Shown: positions 8,792-18,024 of the stretch, one piece after another
Layout: the number at the start of each line of letters is the position of its first letter
Position numbering within the stretch: the first letter of the stretch is position 1
Assembly (NCBI GenBank): GCA_002772545.1
Contig: PFDR01000065.1
Location: forward strand, 1-54,327
Length of the DNA: 54,327 nucleotides
Origin: Candidatus Peregrinibacteria bacterium CG10_big_fil_rev_8_21_14_0_10_49_10
GTDB lineage: Bacteria > Patescibacteriota > Gracilibacteria > Peribacterales > Peribacteraceae
Direction: 5' to 3'
The notes under the pieces: generated by a model
Told to the model about the DNA's origin: nothing
Seen by the model: the letters and a program-made list of their open reading frames with translations, nothing else
Databases searched by the model: none
Position numbers and translations under genes: made by a program

Positions 8792-9709
8792 ATGAAACCA
8801 CGAGATGTGATTGCACAGGCATGGGTCATTACCAAAAAAGAGCGCATTCTGCGCAAGTGGGGTTTTGTGGGAGCACTGCTCAGAACCATGTTGAATGCAA
8901 AGCTCTTCCTCTTTCAGGCATGGCTCATTTACTCCTACTTCATTCTGCATAATCCCATTGGATTTTTTACAATTGAACGCACGCTTCTCACAAACCTTCC
9001 CACCTGGCTTGCCGTAAGTATCATTATGTTCTTCTTCTTGCTTCTCTTCATAGAGTGGCTCTTCCCGCACTTTGCCAAAGGCGCAATTATAGGACTGGGT
9101 GCAAAGGCCTACCGGAAGGAGGAAATAAAAGGAGGATTTATTTTGGGTCTGTACAACTTCTTCCCACTCTTTGCGCTGCATGAGATGCTGTTTATAAGTA
9201 CCTGGACGACAGCCATTACCCTCGGTTCGCTTGCTCTACGCTACGGAGCAGGTGCAGGCCCCATTGCCTGCGTGTTTATTATAGCGAGCTGGGCCGTCTC
9301 CAATATTGTGGAATTCTTCTGGGTATTTTCCGAAGAGGCGGTAGTGGTGAAAAAAACAGGCATCAAGGGGGGAATTCGCCAGAGCTTTAAACTTGTGATC
9401 AGTTACTTTGGACATGTGGTGTTTCTTGTGCTCCTTCTCTTTGTTATCGCCCTGCGGATTGTGGTGAACCTGTTCATGGTCATTTTAGTGCCCGCCGTTG
9501 TGCTGGGCCTGGGATTCGTTCTTGCTACCTTCCTACCCCCCGCAGTCAGCTACAGCATTACCACTCTTGCCGGACTGGTACTCATTGCATTTGCCAGCTA
9601 CTTCTTTGCCTACATAGAAGTGTTTCGGCAAACCGTGTGGACCATTACCTACATAGAACTCAGTGCGCTTAAAGAACTCGATGTGATTGAGGATGGAGAA
9701 GAGAAGTAA
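8792..9709 (+). CDS. Hypothetical multi-TM membrane protein
   Basis: Long ORF with several hydrophobic helices immediately after the LCP gene on the same strand. Confidence 0.7.
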   Translation: MKPRDVIAQAWVITKKERILRKWGFVGALLRTMLNAKLFLFQAWLIYSYFILHNPIGFFTIERTLLTNLPTWLAVSIIMFFFLLLFIEWLFPHFAKGAIIGLGAKAYRKEEIKGGFILGLYNFFPLFALHEMLFISTWTTAITLGSLALRYGAGAGPIACVFIIASWAVSNIVEFFWVFSEEAVVVKKTGIKGGIRQSFKLVISYFGHVVFLVLLLFVIALRIVVNLFMVILVPAVVLGLGFVLATFLPPAVSYSITTLAGLVLIAFASYFFAYIEVFRQTVWTITYIELSALKELDVIEDGEEK

Positions 9710-9757
9710 TACGTTTCAGCTCATGCTGCCAAATATCCGAAGTGGTATGTAACAGTC

Positions 9758-9803
9758 TTGACCGTGCACAATCGTACACCTACTATGGTGGACGATTGTC
9801 CCC
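9758..9803 (+). promoter_or_regulatory. lexA promoter with two putative LexA operators
   Basis: TTGACC (9758-9763), 17 nt, TACTAT (9781-9786). Spacer holds GTGCACAATCGTACAC (9764-9779); GTGGACGATTGTCCCC lies at 9788-9803, just past the -10. Confidence 0.7.
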
Positions 9804-9814
9804 CTTGCATACCT

Positions 9815-10423
9815 ATGTCTCCCCTCACTCCTCATCAGCGCACAGTACTTACCTACATTGGTGAATTCCAACGGAAGCGCGGGTACTCACCATCACTTTC
9901 AGATCTCGCTATTGCCTTTGGCGTGCGCAGTAAAAACGCCATCGCCAAAGTGATTACAGTACTGGTCCGCGAGGGGCACATAGAAAAAGACCCCAAGGGG
10001 CGTATTAAAATTCTGGAAAGAGCAGAAGCACTGGATGCTCCCCAGCCTATGGTGCTGCCTCTCTTCGGTCCCATTTCTGCGGGCTTTGCTGCCCCTGTAG
10101 AAGAGCAGGCAGAAGAACTTGTAAAATTGGATGATTACCTTATACGTGATCAGGCAGCAACATTTTTACTGCGGGTAAGAGGTGACAGTATGATAGACGC
10201 CGGCATCTTCGAAGGAGATCTGGTGATTGCAGAACGTGGAAAGGAGCCCAAAGCCAATGAAGTGGTTGTGGGAGTTCTGGACGGAGAATTTACTCTCAAA
10301 CGCCTAAAGAAAGAGAAGGGAAAGTACTACCTGCAGGCCGAAAATCCTGAGTACCCGGATATGTATGCACTGGAAGAGCTGAAAGTAGCGGGAGTAGTGC
10401 GGGGAGTCATTCGGAAATACTAG
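9815..10423 (+). CDS. lexA: LexA repressor
   Basis: N-terminal wHTH 'LTPHQRTVLTYIGEFQRKRGYSPSLSDLAIAFGVRSKNAIAKVITVLVREGHIEKDPKGRI', S24 protease 'LLRVRGDSMIDAGIFEGDLVIAER...VVVGVLDGEFTLKRLKKE'. ATG at 9815 preferred because 9758 would overlap the promoter. Confidence 0.95.
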   Translation: MSPLTPHQRTVLTYIGEFQRKRGYSPSLSDLAIAFGVRSKNAIAKVITVLVREGHIEKDPKGRIKILERAEALDAPQPMVLPLFGPISAGFAAPVEEQAEELVKLDDYLIRDQAATFLLRVRGDSMIDAGIFEGDLVIAERGKEPKANEVVVGVLDGEFTLKRLKKEKGKYYLQAENPEYPDMYALEELKVAGVVRGVIRKY

Positions 10424-10427
10424 CTTC

Positions 10428-10892
10428 GAATTAAGAATTAAGAATTATGAATGAAGATTAGCATGGCACAAGTAGTACAAAATAAAACGGCTCCGCACAA
10501 GAAGATACAATCTTTCACAGATCTAGATGCTTGGAAAGCAGGGCATAATCTTGTCATTACCGTTTATGAAATTGCAAAAAAATTCCCAAAATGCGAAGAA
10601 TTTGAACTAGCAAAGCAGCTAAAAAGAGCAGTGACATCTATTACTTCAAATATTGCGGAGGGATTCAGTAGGCAGTCGTATAAGGAAAAAATGTATTTTT
10701 ATAGGATAGCGCTCGGTTCACTTACAGAGGTGCAAAATCAATTACTGATTGGTAGGGATGTACAACTGATTACTCAAGATATTTTTTATAGAGCGACTAA
10801 TCAGGCTGTTACTGCAAGTAAAATCATCAACGGACTCATCAAATCAACAGGGATGAGAAGAATGCAAGTTCCTAATTCTTAATTCCTAATTC
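10428..10892. repeat. Heptad-repeat locus B: inverted arms bracketing four-helix-bundle gene #1
   Basis: Left GAATTAA GAATTAA GAATTAT GAATGAA (10428-10455); right CCTAATT CTTAATT CCTAATT (10871-10891). Arms 10428-10446 / 10874-10892 are 18/19 complementary. Confidence 0.8.
10451..10882 (+). CDS. Four-helix-bundle protein (23S rRNA intervening-sequence / S23-like)
   Basis: 'LDAWKAGHNLVITVYEIAKKFPKCEEFELAKQLKRAVTSITSNIAEGFSRQSYKEKMYFYRIALGSLTEVQNQLLI' matches the family pattern (AWK...L...VY..T..FP..E...L..Q+RRA..SI..NIAEG). Alternative start 10463. Confidence 0.92.
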   Translation: MKISMAQVVQNKTAPHKKIQSFTDLDAWKAGHNLVITVYEIAKKFPKCEEFELAKQLKRAVTSITSNIAEGFSRQSYKEKMYFYRIALGSLTEVQNQLLIGRDVQLITQDIFYRATNQAVTASKIINGLIKSTGMRRMQVPNS

Positions 10893-10900
10893 CCTGCCTC

Positions 10901-12091
10901 GTGATAACGCATATTGATGCTGACGCTTTCTTCGCCTCCGTACTCCAGCGGAAGTACCCCAAACTCCGCGGAAAACCCCTTTTGGCACTGGGAATGGGCG
11001 GTGGGTGTGTTATTGCAGCCAGTTACGAAGCGAAAGCGATGGGCGTACGTACGGGCATGCGCCTGGTGGAAGCCCGCAAGCTCTGTAAGGGTGCGATAGA
11101 AATGCCCTCGGATTTTGAGGAAACGGCCGTCGCTTCGCATCAGATTGCTTCCATTCTCGGAGAACAATGTCCGGTACTGGAAAAAATGTCGGTGGATGAA
11201 TGGTTTGCGGATCTCAAATTATTGCAGGGAGGACTCCCAAAGAACCCGGGGCTGTGGGCACAGAGAATGCAGGAAGATATTGTTCTGCGTGTCGGCATTT
11301 CTGTCTCTGTCGGCATAGCACAGAGCAAATTGCTCGCTAAAATGGCCAGCGAGTACCGCAAGCCTGCAGGAGTAACAGTGGTAGAACAGAAGGACATCGA
11401 AGCATTCTTACGGGATCGTCCTGCAGCAGCTATTCCGGGCATTGGAAAAAGACGTTCTCTGCATGCCGAAGCCAATCGCTGGGAAACAGCATGGGATATT
11501 GCCACCGCAGACACTGAGATCATCAACCGGCTCTTCGGCAAACCCGGAAGGGAGATGCAGCTTGAGCTCCTTGGACACCGCCTCTATGAGGTAGAGACTT
11601 CTTGCACACCTCCCAAATCTATTTCACGGTGCCGGAGCTTTCGTGCCGACGAAAACCGGGGTGCCATCTTCTCCTCTCTGCTTGACCATGTGAGTTACAC
11701 CATCCTCAAAATGCGCCGCCATGGGCTCGTGTGCCGGGAAATAACAGTATGGCTGCGCAACGGTGAATATCGGCACAATGGCAGAAATGCCAGGCTCCCC
11801 CAGCCTATGGATACCGAAGAACAGATTTTGCCGTATGTGCGCCAGTGCTTCGGCCGTTTGTACGCCGAAACGCCCCGCTGTACGCAGACAGGACTTGCTC
11901 TCTGTGGGTTGCAGTCAAAGGGCGTACTGCAATACTCCCTTTTTGAAGACGTAAAACGCACGGGTTCCAGTGAACAGATTCAGGAAAAACTGGATGAACT
12001 CCACACACGTTTCGGAAGAATGTCGGTGACACGGGGGTCAGCCATACCGGCTAAAAAAGAGAGCAGGCCGCACCTCAATATTTTGCATTAA
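10901..12091 (+). CDS. dinB: Y-family DNA polymerase (DinB/UmuC-like)
   Basis: 'ITHIDADAFFASVLQRKYPKLRGKPLLALG', 'VIAASYEAKAMGVRTGMRLVEARKLC', 'EKMSVDEWFADL', 'GISVSVGIAQSKLLAKMASEYRKPAGVTVV'. GTG start. Confidence 0.9.
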   Translation: MITHIDADAFFASVLQRKYPKLRGKPLLALGMGGGCVIAASYEAKAMGVRTGMRLVEARKLCKGAIEMPSDFEETAVASHQIASILGEQCPVLEKMSVDEWFADLKLLQGGLPKNPGLWAQRMQEDIVLRVGISVSVGIAQSKLLAKMASEYRKPAGVTVVEQKDIEAFLRDRPAAAIPGIGKRRSLHAEANRWETAWDIATADTEIINRLFGKPGREMQLELLGHRLYEVETSCTPPKSISRCRSFRADENRGAIFSSLLDHVSYTILKMRRHGLVCREITVWLRNGEYRHNGRNARLPQPMDTEEQILPYVRQCFGRLYAETPRCTQTGLALCGLQSKGVLQYSLFEDVKRTGSSEQIQEKLDELHTRFGRMSVTRGSAIPAKKESRPHLNILH

Positions 12092-14823
12092 GCCAAGCTC
12101 TGCAGGCGCTCTTGTATCTTTGCAAGCTTCTCCTGCGTACTCGTTAACTTCTCCTGCTCTCCCTGCACCACTTCCGCAGGTGCGGAAGAAAGGAATGTCT
12201 TGTTGTTGAGTTTTGCCTGTATTCCGGTAAGGAACTGCGAAAGACTTGCCTGCTCTTTTATTAATTTTGCCCGTACCTTCTCTTTGTCTACGAGTCCCTC
12301 CAGAGGCATATGCACTTCTGTTCCCTGTAGAAAAGTACTGGCTGCATTTTCATGCTGCTGTGGGTTGCCATCTATAGTCAGGTTTTCCAGACGCGCCAGA
12401 CGAATAATATGCTCACGTTCGTTCTCCAGAAGAGAACCGTGTTTGGAGTGAATAACAACATTCACTTTCTTTGCCGGCTCCAGGTCCTGCTCGGCACGCA
12501 TGACACGGATGGAGGAGATAACATCTATAACCACCTGTAGCTGATTAAAAGCCTCCTGATCGTGGAGCTTCGCATCTACCTCGGGCCAGGGCATCGTAAG
12601 AAGCATAGGAGCCTCCTGAGGCTTGCAATGCTCCCACAGGGCTTCTGTAACGAACGGACAGTAGGGATGAAGAAGTAGCAGAAGTGTACGCAGTGCATGA
12701 ACCAGTACGGCAGGATTTGCATCGCCCTTGGAAAGTTCTAAGTACCAGTCGCAGAAGTAGTCCCAGGTAAAGCTGTAGAGCCGCTCCCCCACATCACTCA
12801 GACGGTATGCTTCCATTCCTTCAGTGACATCCCGAATGAGATCCTGCAGAGCAGAAAGAAGCGCCCGATCCGCCAGCGAGCTGTCAGCTGATAGCTGATA
12901 ACTGATAGCAATTGTATGCAGATCTACCTTTGCCTCCTCACACTGCATGAATACAAACCGACTCGCATTCCAAAGTTTATTGATGAAGTTTCGGTACCCC
13001 GCAATCTTTTCATCATACAAACGTGAATCGTTTCCGGGACTCTGGCCGAGGATCATGGAAAGGCGCAATGCATCGGCGCCGTACTTGGGGATAATCTCGA
13101 GAGGATCTATACAGGTTTCGGGGTCGGACTTGCTCATCTTCTTCCCTTCCCGTGTGCGGATGAGACCATGGAGGTAGACGGTTTCAAAGGGTATGTTCCC
13201 CGTAGCGTAGGTTGTCATAAGGATCATACGAGCCACCCAGAAGAAGAGAATATCGTAGCCTGTTTCCATGACCTGCGTAGGATGGAACCGTTGGTAGTCG
13301 GGACTCTTTTCGAGGATGTCTTTGAGTGAAAGAGAGTAGTCTTCGGTCAGGCTTTTATCCACCAATGTGCTCCACGTCCAGAGAGCGGAAGAAAACCAGG
13401 TATCCAATGTATCGGAATCCTGCTCTACGAACTCTCCGCAATGTGGACATGTGGGAAGCAGCTGTACGGAGACGTACTGACCGCTTTCTGGACTACTGCT
13501 ATCACCACATTTCGTACAGTAAAAGACCGGCACCCTGTGCCCCCACCAGATCTGCCGGGAAATGCACCAGTCACGCAGGTTATCTATCCAATGGAAGTAG
13601 ATCTTGTTGAACTTCTCCGGAATAATTTTGATGTCCCCGGTATTCACAACAGTTTGCATCACCTCCTTTAAGCTCATTTTTTTCGGAGAAAGAACACCGA
13701 ACCGTTTGCCGCCCCACGGCACAACCTTCTTATTCACATCTATAAACCACTGCAAACGCACCTGCGGTTCTATCTTCCCTTTCCCACGGGAGTTGATGGC
13801 TACAGCATGTTCGTAGTTATCCTCTACACGCACGACAAGTCCTTTCTTCTCCAGTTTCTCCAGTACTTTCGGTCGTGCCTCCTCTATGGGTAAACCGGCA
13901 AACTCCTCTCCGGCAACCGAGAGCAGCTTCCCTTCAAAATCAATAATCTGACCGTAGTCGAGCTTGTGCCGCTGGGCAATTTCAAAGTCAGTATGGTCGT
14001 GCCACGGTGTAATGGTCATACAACCGGAACCGAAAGCAGGGTCTACCGCCGCATCTTTTATGACGGTAGCCGTGATGGGACCATTGATCCACTCGCACTC
14101 AAACGTATCACCGTGCTTGTACTCCCTGTAACGTTCGTCGTCCGGATGCATAACAACGTACTTGTCACCAAACTTGGTTTCCGGACGCACCGTACCTATC
14201 TGAAACGGCCCGTACTGAAACCAGTAGAAAGGATCTTTTCGGTTCACATGCTCCACTTCGTCATCCGAAACATTCGTTTGTAAATTTGGATCCCAGTTTA
14301 CGATGCGGTTACCGCGATAAATGAGACCGTCGTTGTACATCTGTACAAATACTTCATTCACACAGCGATTCAATGTGGGATCCATAGTATAGGCCTCACG
14401 GGACCAGTCGCAGGAGCTGCCCATTTTACGCACCTGCGAGCGGATGGTATCGCGACTGGTCTCTACAAATGCTGCAATCCGTTTGAGGAGCTCCTCTCGC
14501 CCCAGTTCTTCACGGGGATGCGCCATGCCCTCTTTTTGGAGTCGTGCTATGACCACATTCTCTGTGGCAATGGCAGCATGATCTGTACCGGGAACCCATA
14601 GGGCCTCCTTCCCTTTCATGCGCTCATAGCGAATAAAGATGTCCTCCAGTGCCAACATGACCGCATGACCAAGGTGCAGTTGCCCCGTCGCATTCGGCGG
14701 AGGCATGCTGATGGTAAATGTCTCCTTATCGCTCTCTGTACTGGGTGTAAAGGCGCCACTTTCCTCCCACATAGAATAGATGCGGTCTTCGGTACCCTGT
14801 GGATCATACGCTTTGGGCAACAT
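12088..14823 (-). CDS. valS: Valyl-tRNA synthetase
   Basis: 'MPPPNATGQLHLGHAVMLALEDIFIRYERMKGKEALWVPGTDHAAIATENVV', 'GHRVPVFYC', 'KMSKSDPETCIDPLEIIPKYGADALRLSMI', C-terminal coiled coil. ORF opens at 14883; conserved start MLPKAYDPQGTEDRIY is at 14823. Confidence 0.96.
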   Translation of the reverse strand: MLPKAYDPQGTEDRIYSMWEESGAFTPSTESDKETFTISMPPPNATGQLHLGHAVMLALEDIFIRYERMKGKEALWVPGTDHAAIATENVVIARLQKEGMAHPREELGREELLKRIAAFVETSRDTIRSQVRKMGSSCDWSREAYTMDPTLNRCVNEVFVQMYNDGLIYRGNRIVNWDPNLQTNVSDDEVEHVNRKDPFYWFQYGPFQIGTVRPETKFGDKYVVMHPDDERYREYKHGDTFECEWINGPITATVIKDAAVDPAFGSGCMTITPWHDHTDFEIAQRHKLDYGQIIDFEGKLLSVAGEEFAGLPIEEARPKVLEKLEKKGLVVRVEDNYEHAVAINSRGKGKIEPQVRLQWFIDVNKKVVPWGGKRFGVLSPKKMSLKEVMQTVVNTGDIKIIPEKFNKIYFHWIDNLRDWCISRQIWWGHRVPVFYCTKCGDSSSPESGQYVSVQLLPTCPHCGEFVEQDSDTLDTWFSSALWTWSTLVDKSLTEDYSLSLKDILEKSPDYQRFHPTQVMETGYDILFFWVARMILMTTYATGNIPFETVYLHGLIRTREGKKMSKSDPETCIDPLEIIPKYGADALRLSMILGQSPGNDSRLYDEKIAGYRNFINKLWNASRFVFMQCEEAKVDLHTIAISYQLSADSSLADRALLSALQDLIRDVTEGMEAYRLSDVGERLYSFTWDYFCDWYLELSKGDANPAVLVHALRTLLLLLHPYCPFVTEALWEHCKPQEAPMLLTMPWPEVDAKLHDQEAFNQLQVVIDVISSIRVMRAEQDLEPAKKVNVVIHSKHGSLLENEREHIIRLARLENLTIDGNPQQHENAASTFLQGTEVHMPLEGLVDKEKVRAKLIKEQASLSQFLTGIQAKLNNKTFLSSAPAEVVQGEQEKLTSTQEKLAKIQERLQSLA
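12879..12909. repeat. Heptad-type repeat embedded in the valS coding sequence
   Basis: 'agctgtc agctgat agctgat aactgat agc', 7-bp period, encoding 'AISYQLSADSSL' in ValS. Confidence 0.6.
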
Positions 14824-14987
14824 TAGAAGTGGAGAAACAGTACAAAGTCGCGAAGCGGAAGCTTGCTTTCGCTGGAGCGACACCTCTTAAGGGAAAGGGG
14901 TGTCCGTGAGGGGAAAACCGCAGGTTTGCCCCTCACGATAGAAATGCGGTCTTCGGTTCCCTGTGGATCGTAAGCTTTTGGGAGCAT
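14823..14987 (-). other. 54-aa uORF starting with a duplicated ValS N-terminus and overlapping the valS start codon (TAATG)
   Basis: ATG at 14987 gives MLPKAYDPQGTEDRIS...FLHF*, stop 14825-14823; its first 15 aa are identical to the ValS N-terminus. Confidence 0.6.
14905..14937. other. Strong hairpin in the valS leader
   Basis: CGTGAGGGG-a-AAACC-gca-GGTTT-g-CCCCTCACG; 9-bp plus 5-bp stems separated by one A.G mismatch. Confidence 0.6.
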
Positions 14988-15136
14988 GGAAAAGCAATGA
15001 GCTATGCGTTACAAGCAGCATAATGCTACCAGCAAAGAGCAGAAAGCTAAATCCAATGAATACATAGGCATCCCGCAAAGAAATTCAGAAAAACAATTGA
15101 GTCGGCTTGTGCTCAGGATTACAGTTATCCGCTAAC

Positions 15137-15643
15137 ATGACACTTTTTGCAAATACCCTTCAGGCCGCTCTGCGAAAGCGAAAATCCATCGCCATACCTC
15201 ACCTTGTGCAACTAAAAAGGGATATTTGCATACGCCACCTGCGTACCGACGGAATTCTACAGACTGTAGGCGCTCTTCCTCTGGCAGTGGGGGCTGGTGT
15301 AACAAAACTGGGAAACGCAGTTGTGGGAGATGTTGCTGTATTCTTCGGAGCACATGTAGAACCTATTCCCCTTCCCGAAGGATACTTTCCCTACACACGT
15401 AGGAACGTTGCTTCAATTTCAGAAAATATATCCAAATTAGTGCACAACATTCTGCATCTACACCTGCTACAGGCACTGGCGAACGCTGCAAAGAGCAGCG
15501 CCGACATCTTCGACCTGTTTGGGGATACTCTCCTGGATGCAGGAACAACCGTCTTCTGCCATACGTACTCCACCCGCAGAATACAGGAGCCACTTTTCAG
15601 TGATCCTTCCGAAGTTCTGCCACAATTTGGGCTCCCTGCCTGA
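15137..15643 (+). CDS. Hypothetical protein
   Basis: Uninterrupted ORF 'MTLFANTLQAALRKRKSIAIPHLV...'; no recognised family. Confidence 0.45.
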   Translation: MTLFANTLQAALRKRKSIAIPHLVQLKRDICIRHLRTDGILQTVGALPLAVGAGVTKLGNAVVGDVAVFFGAHVEPIPLPEGYFPYTRRNVASISENISKLVHNILHLHLLQALANAAKSSADIFDLFGDTLLDAGTTVFCHTYSTRRIQEPLFSDPSEVLPQFGLPA

Positions 15644-15691
15644 CGTTTGGAAAGCACAGAAAAGTGTTTTTCTTTGTTGATATAAAAAACG

Positions 15692-15712
15692 ACCGCCGGT
15701 AGAGGGCGGTCA
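15692..15712 (-). terminator. Possible minus-strand terminator hairpin
   Basis: GACCGCC-ggtagag-GGCGGTC followed on the minus strand by GTTTTTTAT; no clear minus-strand gene upstream. Confidence 0.35.
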
Positions 15713-15871
15713 TCTTCAAATGGGAGAAAGATCAATAACTTCTTTAGTTGAAGCCGACACTTTTTACAGCAAGATGTAAAACCGTGCAAGTATTTCTACA
15801 GGAAATCGTTGCCAAAAAGAGTGTTTCATACTATATTTCTCGTTCACATGCATGTAGATATAGGATCAGAA

Positions 15872-16324
15872 ATGGGCATGAAGGAACAGAGGCTTGTGTG
15901 GAAGCAGACTCCAAACACATTGGGAAGCAACACAGGCTTTTCTGAGCCATCCGACAGACTGTGTACTCTTACGGGCATTACACGTATTCGAGAGAGTACG
16001 GTGGATGCTGTGGGGGGTATTATGAAAGGAACTGGGAAGATTTTGAGCGGTGAGCCTCTCAAGGGATTGGCAAAGGTCGGTGAATCTGTATTCAATATAC
16101 TGGATATTCCTGCCAGTGCAGTCGCTGACTTCAGCACCGCAATCACCCGGCCTGTAGACCGTAAACCGGGGACTTCTGAATATGGTTTAAACGTTTCCCG
16201 TGCACTCGGATCGTTTAAAGAGGCAAAGAGGCCAACAGAATTTATCGGGGCTACCATAGATACGATACACGCCATCGGCTTCCGTGCAGGCAGCGACATT
16301 CTCCGCATCATTCAGAAGAACTAA
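15872..16324 (+). CDS. Hypothetical protein
   Basis: ORF '...ITRIRESTVDAVGGIMKGTGKILSGEPLKGLAKVGESVFNILDIPASAVADFSTAI...'; start ambiguous (15809/15848/15872/15878). Confidence 0.5.
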   Translation: MGMKEQRLVWKQTPNTLGSNTGFSEPSDRLCTLTGITRIRESTVDAVGGIMKGTGKILSGEPLKGLAKVGESVFNILDIPASAVADFSTAITRPVDRKPGTSEYGLNVSRALGSFKEAKRPTEFIGATIDTIHAIGFRAGSDILRIIQKN

Positions 16325-16527
16325 TGTCTGTGGAAGCAGCAGCACCGGCGAGTGAAGCCGCACTCAACACAAGTGCAGTAGCGGGTTCTGTGGAGCTTAT
16401 TCAGAAATTCTTCAGCCTGAAACTGGGAGAATACACTGTACTGGAGTACACAGGTGCCGCTTTCATTATTGCCGGTGTGGTCGGTTTGACGCGGTGGGCT
16501 TTTGCAAAAGCGTTCGGTTCCAACTAG
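16324..16527 (+). CDS. Small single-TM hypothetical protein
   Basis: ORF overlaps the preceding stop; hydrophobic 'EYTGAAFIIAGVVGLTRWAFAKAFG'. Confidence 0.5.
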   Translation: MSVEAAAPASEAALNTSAVAGSVELIQKFFSLKLGEYTVLEYTGAAFIIAGVVGLTRWAFAKAFGSN

Positions 16528-16563
16528 CAGACAGACGACGGAGCTGCTTCAATACACATCACT

Positions 16564-16884
16564 ATGCCTACGTTTGATTTTAAATGTACAGGTTGCAGCG
16601 CAGTGTTTGAATTTCATCGCCCCTTCGGGAGCACTAAAAAACCTGCGTGCCCGGAGTGTGCATGTAAGGATGTGCAGAAGCTTATTGCTCCGCCAAGCAT
16701 CCAGTTTAAAGGGGAAGGTTTTTACAAGACAGACAGCAGGAAAGAGGCCGAAAAACCTGTAAAGGACACAAAGAGCGACAAAGCAGCTCAAACGGCACCC
16801 ACAGCGGAAAAGAAGGAACCTGGCCCAAAACCCGGGGAGAAGACCCAAAAGGAGCAAAAGGATTCTAAAGAGAAGGCGAAATAG
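16564..16884 (+). CDS. FmdB-family zinc ribbon protein with charged C-terminal tail
   Basis: 'MPTFDFKCTGCSAVFEFHRPFGSTKKPACPECACKDVQKLI': two CxxC knuckles typical of FmdB. Confidence 0.88.
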   Translation: MPTFDFKCTGCSAVFEFHRPFGSTKKPACPECACKDVQKLIAPPSIQFKGEGFYKTDSRKEAEKPVKDTKSDKAAQTAPTAEKKEPGPKPGEKTQKEQKDSKEKAK

Positions 16885-16953
16885 CACGACTTCGTTGTAA
16901 AGTTTTGCCGTTACCTGCCTTGAATAAAGATTCCGTCCCCAATCATTAAGCTA

Positions 16954-16982
16954 TTTAAAGGCAGAGCCGTATAGGGTATAAT
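16954..16982 (+). promoter_or_regulatory. Predicted promoter of the ion-channel gene
   Basis: TTTAAA (16954-16959), 17 nt, TATAAT (16977-16982). Confidence 0.5.
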
Positions 16983-17000
16983 GGAGGGAACCCAACATAT

Positions 17001-17873
17001 ATGAACCAAAAAAAGCCTTTCCGCAATCACTCGTCGGTCTTCACTCGCTTCTTTGAAAAGCTGAACGATCTCACGTACTCACAACTCTTCCTGCTTTGGG
17101 CAGAACTCGCGTTGCTTTTTGCGTTTGGGTACTTTTTGTTTAGCACCATTGGCGATGTACAACACCACGGACCGGTCGCCTTGGTAGAAACCAAAGGAAT
17201 ATGGAATCGGTTTTTCAATAGTCTCTACTACAGCATTATTACAGCCACCTCTACAGGGTATGGAGATATTGTTCCACGGGGACTTTCTAAACTGCTCGCA
17301 AGTGCACAAAGCATGAGCGCTCTGCTCATTTTCGCTATATTTGTCACCAAGTTGGTTGCGCATCGCCAGGAAATTGCATTGCGCGAGGTGCACCGATTCA
17401 CCTTTGAAGATGTGTTTCATAATATCCGCGAAGGGCTCTTTATTATTCGTAAAGACTTCGACGGTATTATAGAACGGGTAGAGACGAATAAGCAGTTGGA
17501 AGAAGAGGACTGGGACACGCTTATTATCGCCTACAAACAGGCACAGAGTCTCTTTGCAGAAATTCCCGACTTCTATGACGAAGACAATCACCTCTTCACA
17601 CTGGACATGCGTCGTGAACAGCTCCTGCATGAGGCAGTCCATCGCACACTCCACCGCATAAACCATACGTTAGATGCCCTGAGCAAACATCATGTGGACT
17701 GGATTTCCAACGAGAAGAGCGTGAAAGAACTACGGGAACTTATGCTGGTGGTGAACAGGATCACACCGGTATGGCGGGAGAAGTCTCCCTATGACCGCAA
17801 GGAAGCATTTGAGGACATCATGCACTTAAAAGACAGTGTGACAAAAAGGATAGAAGGAGCATTGCCGGTATAA
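17001..17873 (+). CDS. Two-TM potassium-channel-type protein
   Basis: Pore helix and selectivity filter 'YYSIITATSTGYGDIVPRG' between two TM segments; long cytosolic C-terminus. Confidence 0.85.
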   Translation: MNQKKPFRNHSSVFTRFFEKLNDLTYSQLFLLWAELALLFAFGYFLFSTIGDVQHHGPVALVETKGIWNRFFNSLYYSIITATSTGYGDIVPRGLSKLLASAQSMSALLIFAIFVTKLVAHRQEIALREVHRFTFEDVFHNIREGLFIIRKDFDGIIERVETNKQLEEEDWDTLIIAYKQAQSLFAEIPDFYDEDNHLFTLDMRREQLLHEAVHRTLHRINHTLDALSKHHVDWISNEKSVKELRELMLVVNRITPVWREKSPYDRKEAFEDIMHLKDSVTKRIEGALPV

Positions 17874-18024
17874 CCGCAAAGAAGCGTGCAGGTATTCTGG
17901 ATTGGAAGGATAACGTGAGTAAGAAGAGAGGAGGGGCATTATAAAAGTGCATGTGTTCTGCGGAGCAATAGAACAGGTTTTGTGGCTTACTGAAGAGGAT
18001 TTTTCCTAACCGTAGAAAGAAAAA

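Noticed and set aside
13326-14283. Plus-strand ORFs within valS (e.g. 13326-13610, 13966-14283)
   Set aside because: Antisense to a well-conserved valS; no independent RBS or family match.
14824-14990. T-box riboswitch upstream of valS
   Set aside because: No recognisable T-box sequence (AGGGTGGNACCGCG) or specifier-loop layout; the strong hairpin lacks a terminator U-tract in the right position.
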